Shown here piece by piece: positions 59,189 to 64,000 of a stretch of DNA of 64,000 bases. The DNA comes from Symbiodinium natans (taxonomy: Eukaryota > Sar > Dinophyceae > Suessiales > Symbiodiniaceae). A program made the translations under genes and the position numbers. The stretch spans positions 104,660 through 168,659 of the forward strand of contig CAJNDS010002529.1 in NCBI GenBank assembly GCA_905221605.1. Direction: 5' to 3'. The stretch's first letter is position 1; every line of letters begins with the position of its first letter. The notes beneath the pieces were generated by a model. It was given only the letters and a program-made list of their open reading frames with translations, ran no database searches and had not been told where the DNA came from.

Positions 59189-59303
59189 GAAAAGCAAGTC
59201 CTCTTCGCAACCAGGGTTTAGGGTTTAGGGTTTAGGGTTTAGGGTTTAGGGTTTAGGGTTTAGGGCTTAGGGCTAAACGAAAAGCAAGTCCTCTTCGCAA
59301 CCA
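59189..59303. repeat. TTTAGGG tract flanked by an exact 25-bp direct duplication
   Basis: The 25 bp GAAAAGCAAGTCCTC... ending CAACCA is identical at 59189-59213 and 59279-59303. Between them lie about nine TTTAGGG units. Confidence 0.88.
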
Positions 59304-59438
59304 CGCAACCTGCTGTGAGCACGTAGCGCACTAAGTCTTTTGGAGGGCAGCACATGGGAGTCGAGGGCCCTCCTCTCCGGATCCTGGTCGCAGGGGTTTA
59401 GGGCTTAGGGTTTAGGGTTTAGGGTTTTGGGTTTAGGG

Positions 59439-59560
59439 CTACTGGACCCAAGAGTAACCTGGAAAAAGCAGAGGGCAATTTTTGGTTTAAAGGAGCCTTA
59501 GTTAGTTGTGAACCTAAAGCCCTAAAGAAGGGAGTAAGGGCCCACGCTGGGTCCTAGCCC
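59439..59560. mobile_element. MITE family D copy 3
   Basis: Left end CTACTGGACCCAAGAGTAAC; right end GGGTCCTAGCC. Confidence 0.6.
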
Positions 59561-59692
59561 TGAACCCTAAACCCTAAACCCCAGGCCCCCTAAACCCCAC
59601 CCAAAAAAGTGGAATAAGGACTCTGCGTCCTAGTTTCTCTTGGGGTTTTACTGCCCCAAAAGCCCCTCGAAGCCGCGATTCTGTGATAAGGG

Positions 59693-59775
59693 TTTAGGGT
59701 TTAGGGTTTAGGGTTTAGGGTTTAGGGTTTAGGGTTTAGGGTTTAGGGTTTAGGGTTTAGGGTTTAGGGTTTAGG
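59693..59775 (+). repeat. TTTAGGG array
   Basis: About 12 perfect units. Confidence 0.95.
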
Positions 59776-59996
59776 GTCCACAAGTTCCACACGCTAGTGT
59801 GAACAAACCAGCCGGGTTTAGGGTTCACAGCTAGGCTCAGAGCAAACAGTGTGATAGAGCTCTAAACCCTAAACCCTAAACCTGAAACCCGAAACCCTAA
59901 ACCCTAAACTCTAAACCCTAAACCCTAAACCCTAAACCCTAGACCCTAAACCCTAACCCCAAACCCCAAAACCATACTTTAAGGGCACCACGCTGG

Positions 59997-60092
59997 GGGC
60001 TGCCAAGTAAGCGTCGTTGCCACGCAGGGCAGCGGCCGAATGCGTGGAAGCATGGACCGCAAGCGCTCGGTCAGCAGCACATGGGCCTGAGA
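59997..60092 (-). CDS. Exon-like island, unknown protein
   Basis: 32 open codons on the minus strand (SQAHVLLTERLRSMLPRIRP then LPCVATTLTWQP). The plus strand is also open (RAAAECVEAWTASARSAAHG), so the strand is uncertain. Confidence 0.33.
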
Positions 60093-60402
60093 TACGAAAG
60101 CGACCGGTTTAGGGTTTAGGGTTTAGGGTTTAGGGTTTAGGGTTTGGGGTTTAGGGTTTAGGGTTTAGGGTTAGGAGGCCCTTAAAGCCCCCTAAAAATA
60201 CTCCTAAATACGAGCATCTTAAACCTCAGAAAGGAAAATATATAATGCCCCAAGGGGCCTACCTAGGAAAGCGACCAATTTTGGGGCTTAGACGGGGTTT
60301 GGGGTTTAGGGTCCAGGGTTTAGGGTTTCCATGACTGTTTAAGCCTTGGGGTCGAAGGGTACTCTACTTGCGCACGCGTGAGCGTGTACAAGCAGTTAAC
60401 TA

Positions 60403-60540
60403 CGATTTGCTTAAGAACCCCCCCCCTCCCCTCCCAAAAAAAAAGTTTTTCCTTACAAGGGCAATATAGGATTGTTATTTATATGTATATATATATATAC
60501 ATATTCATTTATTTATGTATCTATTTTTTGGGGGGGCGTT
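60403..60540. mobile_element. Foldback family G copy
   Basis: Left end ATTTGCTTAAGAACCCCCC, then TTCCTTACAAGGGCAATATA and an AT-rich interior. Right end diverged. Confidence 0.5.
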
Positions 60541-61271
60541 CAAACACGAGCTCAGCAGGAGAGGGGGTGGTTTCATCTCGTCCGAAGTCCGCATTGCAAA
60601 TGGGCCAGAAATCGGGCTGGCCCAGAAGGTCTCTCTGCGGGCCGTTGTAGGGGGAAACTACACAAACCCTAAACCCTAAACCCTAAACCCTAAACCCTAA
60701 ACCCTAAACCTTAAACCTTAAACCCAAGTTCAGGCGCCTTAAGCATCGAGCACCTACTCCTGCAAGTTGAACTTGAGGTAACGATTTCTAAACTGAGCCT
60801 TCAGGGGGTGAAGAAGGGGCTGCAGGAAGCCACACGTCCCAACCGACACCCTGAGGTCCATGGACTCATATAGGGGCCTTAATAATTGGAATAGGTTTTT
60901 CGGGGGGGGGGGGGGGGGGGTATTGTGGTATAACTACAATTATAAGCGTACCATGAAGAAATATTCTCAAATACTATAGTATAATTCTAAAGGTACCATG
61001 AGGGAATACTATTAGTAGTTATTCCGACCCCTCTATCCAGATATTGTAGTATACTTATAGGGTACCATAAGGGAATACTATTGGTAGTTCTTCCGACCCT
61101 TCTATTGCACGCCATTCAGCCCACGGGCGCTTGAGGCATCGCAGGAGTTCGGGGTTTCGGGCTCAGGGTGCGAGATCCATCCCCATGGCCTGCAAGCAGT
61201 CGAAAAGCTGGAAAACCCCAGAGTTTAGGGTTTAGGGCTTAGGGTTTAGGGTTAACACCCCAAACCCTAAT

Positions 61272-61355
61272 GGCCAGTGTAGGCCCAGCAGCGATCAGCT
61301 CGTCCACATCCATAATGAACGCCAAGGCCACAGCATTCAGAACGATGTCCTTCCC
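61272..61355 (-). CDS. Exon-like island, VLNAVALAF type
   Basis: 28 open codons on the minus strand (GKDIVLNAVALAFIMDVDEL then IAAGPTLA). Hydrophobic with acidic residues. I recall similar segments in dinoflagellate membrane proteins but cannot verify this. It shares K...VLN with 17272-17367. Confidence 0.45.
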
Positions 61356-62274
61356 AGGAGGGGCTACATTTTACACCCCCCCCGCCCCAAAATCCCTGTT
61401 GTATAGGGTTTCCGGGTTTCCGGGTTTCGGGTTTAGGGTTTAGGGATTATTCCACTCAGGGTTTGGGATTTTGGGTTCGGCCACTTCAGCATCCAAGGTC
61501 CCATATCCCGCCTTGGCTTTTTCTAAGTTACACTGAGAATCGTGGTTTAGGGTAGGATTTAGGGTTTTAGGCTTTAGGGTTTAGGCTTTAGGGCTTCAGG
61601 GTTTAGGGAGTTTTTATAACAATGGCCTGCAAGAACGTAGGCTGCCCTACACCCTGAAATCCGAACCCTATAAACCCCAGAGCCCTTTAATCGGGTTTGG
61701 GGTTTGGGCCTAGGAATTTCAGCCCTAAACCCTAAACCCTAAAGCACAAACATCCCAAGCATGAGGTCCTGGAGGTTTACCGTCTGTGCCTGGATGCGAG
61801 TTGCGACAGGGGGAGCTTAGACGTTACTCGTGCCGGAAGTGTTGAATGCGTTACGGCGTATAGGGTTTAAACACCAAACTTAGGGTTCAGGGTTCAGAGT
61901 TTAGGGTTTAGGGTTTAGAGCTTAGGGTTTAGGGTTTAAACCCTAAACCGGGCTTTAGAGGCTCTATGGGGCTTAGGGTTTAGGGTTTAGGGTTTAGGGT
62001 TTAGGGTTTAGGGTTAGGGTTTATATGAAGTTTGTCGGGCTTATCGGGCTTCTTGGGCCTACAAGACGTATAGGGTTTGCTGCTTAGGCTGTCTAGGGCC
62101 TAGGGCCTGCGGCCGACAACTAGGCCCCGGAGTAGCATCGCATCGGAAAAAAGAGAGAGCGCACTTCGGTAACTTTTGGCAGGAAACCCCCGAAATCTGA
62201 ACCCTAAACCCTAAACCCTAAACCCCTAAAACAAAAAAACAACAGCCACAAGGGACTCCTCAGTCCTTAAAATC

Positions 62275-62385
62275 TTCGTAGCCCAGTAACCATATTATGA
62301 TAAGGGCACCCTTTTTGGGCAGGTCATTGTATAAGGGAAACCATAAACAAAACAAAAGGGTAAAGGGTACCACTGGGCCACCAAG
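62275..62385. mobile_element. MITE family C copy without telomeric insert
   Basis: CTTCGTAGCCCAGTAACCAT to CCACTGGGCCACCAAG, about 111 bp. It is the reference for the interrupted copy at 22434-22583. Confidence 0.7.
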
Positions 62386-62433
62386 TTAAGGGCTGTCCTA
62401 AACCCTAAACCCTAAACCCTAAACCCTAAACAA

Positions 62434-62508
62434 GGTCCCGGTTGCCAGGTACTGGCAGCCGAACAGCGCCAGCCAAAGCATCACCGCAAATCTCGGAACG
62501 CTGAGCAT
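62434..62508 (-). CDS. Possible first exon with signal peptide
   Basis: The minus strand from ATG (62508) reads MLSVPRFAVMLWLALFGCQY then LATGT. A basic residue, a hydrophobic core and small residues are typical of a signal peptide. A CCCTAAA tract lies immediately downstream. Confidence 0.4.
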
Positions 62509-62730
62509 GGCAAGAGCCTCTCTTAGGGTTTAGGGTTTAGGGTTTAGGGTTTAGGGTTTAGGGTTTAGGGCAGTTACATGATCCCTTAGTATGGGCACTT
62601 AGTAGGGACCCTTATATTATACCCAATACAACCCAAGGGCCCATACTTCAGAAAACCCTATAGAGGAGGTAAGGCCTCAGGAATCCCTGAGAATATTTCC
62701 CTGGGGCTTATAGGGGTTTATTGGGGTTTT

Positions 62731-62820
62731 GGTTTAGGGTTTAGGGTTTAGGGTTTAGGGTTTAGGGTTTAGGGTTTAGGGTTTAGGGTTTAGGGTTTAG
62801 GGTTTAGGGTTTAGGGTTTA
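62731..62820 (+). repeat. TTTAGGG array
   Basis: About 13 perfect units. Confidence 0.95.
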
Positions 62821-62942
62821 TTGGGATTTTGGTCCCGAAGCCCCATCTGCTAAACCCTAAACACAAGACACACCAAACCAAAAACATACTACTCGTGAGG
62901 TCAGGGGGCCATGCAGCGCTTCGTGGGCTGAATGCCCTGTAT

Positions 62943-63044
62943 GGCTATCTTGCCAGCCTTGGCTTAGCGTTTAGGGTTTAGGGTTTCGGGTTTCGGGTTC
63001 AGGGTTTAGGTGTTTGGGGCGGGGCTATCTTGCCGGCCTTGGCT
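62943..63044. repeat. Telomeric tract flanked by a 22-bp direct duplication
   Basis: GGCTATCTTGCCAGCCTTGG... at 62943-62964 recurs with one mismatch at 63023-63044. Variant TTTAGGG/TTTCGGG units lie between. Confidence 0.82.
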
Positions 63045-63233
63045 GTCGCCTTAAGATCCCCGGAGCCTGCTGGCCCCCACGAACTCCAGCACGCGATCTT
63101 ACAATGCACAAAAACCTACGAAAACATGTGCATGTGGGCACCTGCAGGTGTTTGTGGGTGTTTTTTCCCCCTCCTGACTAAAGTACCGATGGGAGATTCC
63201 CTAGATGTAGGGTCCCTTCGTGGGCTACTATGA
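63030..63233 (+). CDS. Exon-like open frame, unknown protein
   Basis: 67 codons on the plus strand (SPEPAGPHELQHAILQCTKT then YENMCMWAPAGVCGC). First codon TTG; GCACCTGCAG|GT inside could be a donor. Part of its 5' end belongs to the 22-bp duplication. Confidence 0.38.
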   Translation: MPALAVALRSPEPAGPHELQHAILQCTKTYENMCMWAPAGVCGCFFPLLTKVPMGDSLDVGSLRGLL

Positions 63234-63408
63234 GACTGAGATTACGGAGCCCAAAATACAGGGTGCCCCCCCCCCCCCCCCCCGCCCCACACAAAAAAGA
63301 AGAGAGATATAGCACTGCCGAGATGGTCAGTTATATATCAGAATCAGTCCCGGGGCAGCCTTCTGATGGCAACCCCAAAAGGGGGCCACAATTCAGAGAA
63401 CTCACCAT

Positions 63409-63524
63409 TCCTTAAGAACCCCTCCACAAAAAATATTCCTTAGCAGGGCAATATAGGGATTATTATTATTCTTCTTATGACTATTATTGTTTTTTTGTTT
63501 TTTTGGGGGGGTCTTAAGCAAATA
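63409..63524. mobile_element. Foldback family G copy with both ends
   Basis: TCCTTAAGAACCCCTCC at the left and GGGGGGGTCTTAAGCAAAT at the right. Interior ATTATTATTATTCTTC. Confidence 0.6.
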
Positions 63525-63855
63525 GTAGCTCCAAGTAGCGGCATCGTGCACCGCAGCCACCTCTGGGGGCACGATGGCAGGGAGGTGGATCCTCGATCGC
63601 TCTTGGCAAGCAGGGTTTAGGGTTTAAGGTTTAGGGTTTAGGGTTTAGGGTTTAGGGTTTAGGGTTTAGGGTTTACCGTTAGGATCAGTGCCCCTAAGCC
63701 CACCTAAATAACTAGAATAGGGTTTTGGGGGATCATTATTGTATTAAGTATACAAGGAACCTCAGGGAATACTGTTAGAATTATTCCGAGCGACCCCAAA
63801 ATCACACCGAAAACCCTAAACCCTGAGCTCACTCTCGGCTTGAACCCCTAGAAAG

Positions 63856-63930
63856 CCGAACCCTAAACCCTAAACCCTAAACCCTAAACCCTAAACCCTA
63901 AACCCTAAACCCTAAACCCTAGCCCCTAAA
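63856..63930 (-). repeat. CCCTAAA array
   Basis: About 10 units near the window end. Confidence 0.95.
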
Positions 63931-64000
63931 CCCTAACTTCTAAACCGAAGCAGGGAAGAAGGTATGTTTTTGTCCGGGAGGCACAGCCAAGGCTTGCTCC

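Larger units (their letters stand above)
57552..64000. other. Mosaic region to window end
   Basis: Telomeric tracts in both orientations, foldback elements and a few islands. 60840-61110 holds three repeats of TACCATNAGGGAATACTATT type, also seen at 63750. 63790-64000 is mostly a CCCTAAA tract. Confidence 0.8.

Noticed and set aside
1-64000. tRNA, rRNA, snRNA or spliced-leader RNA genes
   Set aside because: I saw no tRNA cloverleaf, 5S-like or full spliced-leader sequence; the only leader-like motifs are the short ones inside the LTRs.
1-64000. Window as a true chromosome end
   Set aside because: Tracts switch strand repeatedly and none forms a long terminal array at either edge.

Overview
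The window looks like nuclear DNA of a dinoflagellate, most likely a Symbiodiniaceae-type genome. Three things point there: (1) plant/alveolate telomere heptamers (TTTAGGG/CCCTAAA) everywhere; (2) two LTR retroelements whose LTRs contain, in sense orientation, the 3' end of the dinoflagellate spliced leader (ATTTTGGCTCAAG and TTTGGCTCAAG); (3) a Ty1/copia polyprotein with a CCCH zinc finger of the kind I associate with dinoflagellate elements. Species cannot be fixed without a search.

Layout. 1-4750: telomeric tracts, short coding-like islands and foldback elements. 4754-15507 (minus strand): a complete, apparently young copia-class element with identical 156-bp LTRs, a TAGGG target duplication, an accessory ORF with a HAD-like C-terminus, and an intact 2638-codon gag-pol. 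This polyprotein adds a DNA-methyltransferase-like domain between integrase and RT and a 2OG-Fe(II)-oxygenase-like domain after RNase H. 15508-24400: mosaic of telomeric tracts, foldback elements and exon-like islands. 24400-31735: a satellite domain (31-, 29-, 142-, about 153- and 22-bp tandem repeats). 31735-48740: mosaic again, with two stretches that resemble 3' ends of real minus-strand genes (41.8-42.3 kb and 43.0-44.4 kb). 48741-57546 (plus strand): a second LTR element, 288-bp LTRs differing at two sites, with no recognisable protease, integrase or RT. It encodes a WW-domain region and a long protein with a PABC/MLLE domain, a SAM-like segment and six CCCH fingers. 57552-64000: mosaic to the end.

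How it fits together. The islands of non-repeat DNA between telomeric tracts are typically 60-250 bp, often open in one frame with protein-like composition, and sometimes edged by GT/AG-like junctions. I read many of them as exons or exon remnants whose introns or flanks were filled by telomeric repeats and MITE-like elements. Each short island alone could be open by chance; the case rests on the longer ones and on one pair of related islands that differ partly by synonymous changes.

Several telomeric tracts sit between direct duplications of the flanking unique sequence (62-209, 59189-59303, 62943-63044) or split or truncate a foldback element, which points to insertion of telomeric DNA during break repair. 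Both LTR elements have primer-binding sites matching a tRNA anticodon arm (tRNA-Asn and initiator tRNA-Met) rather than a tRNA 3' end, implying half-tRNA priming as in Drosophila copia and yeast Ty5.
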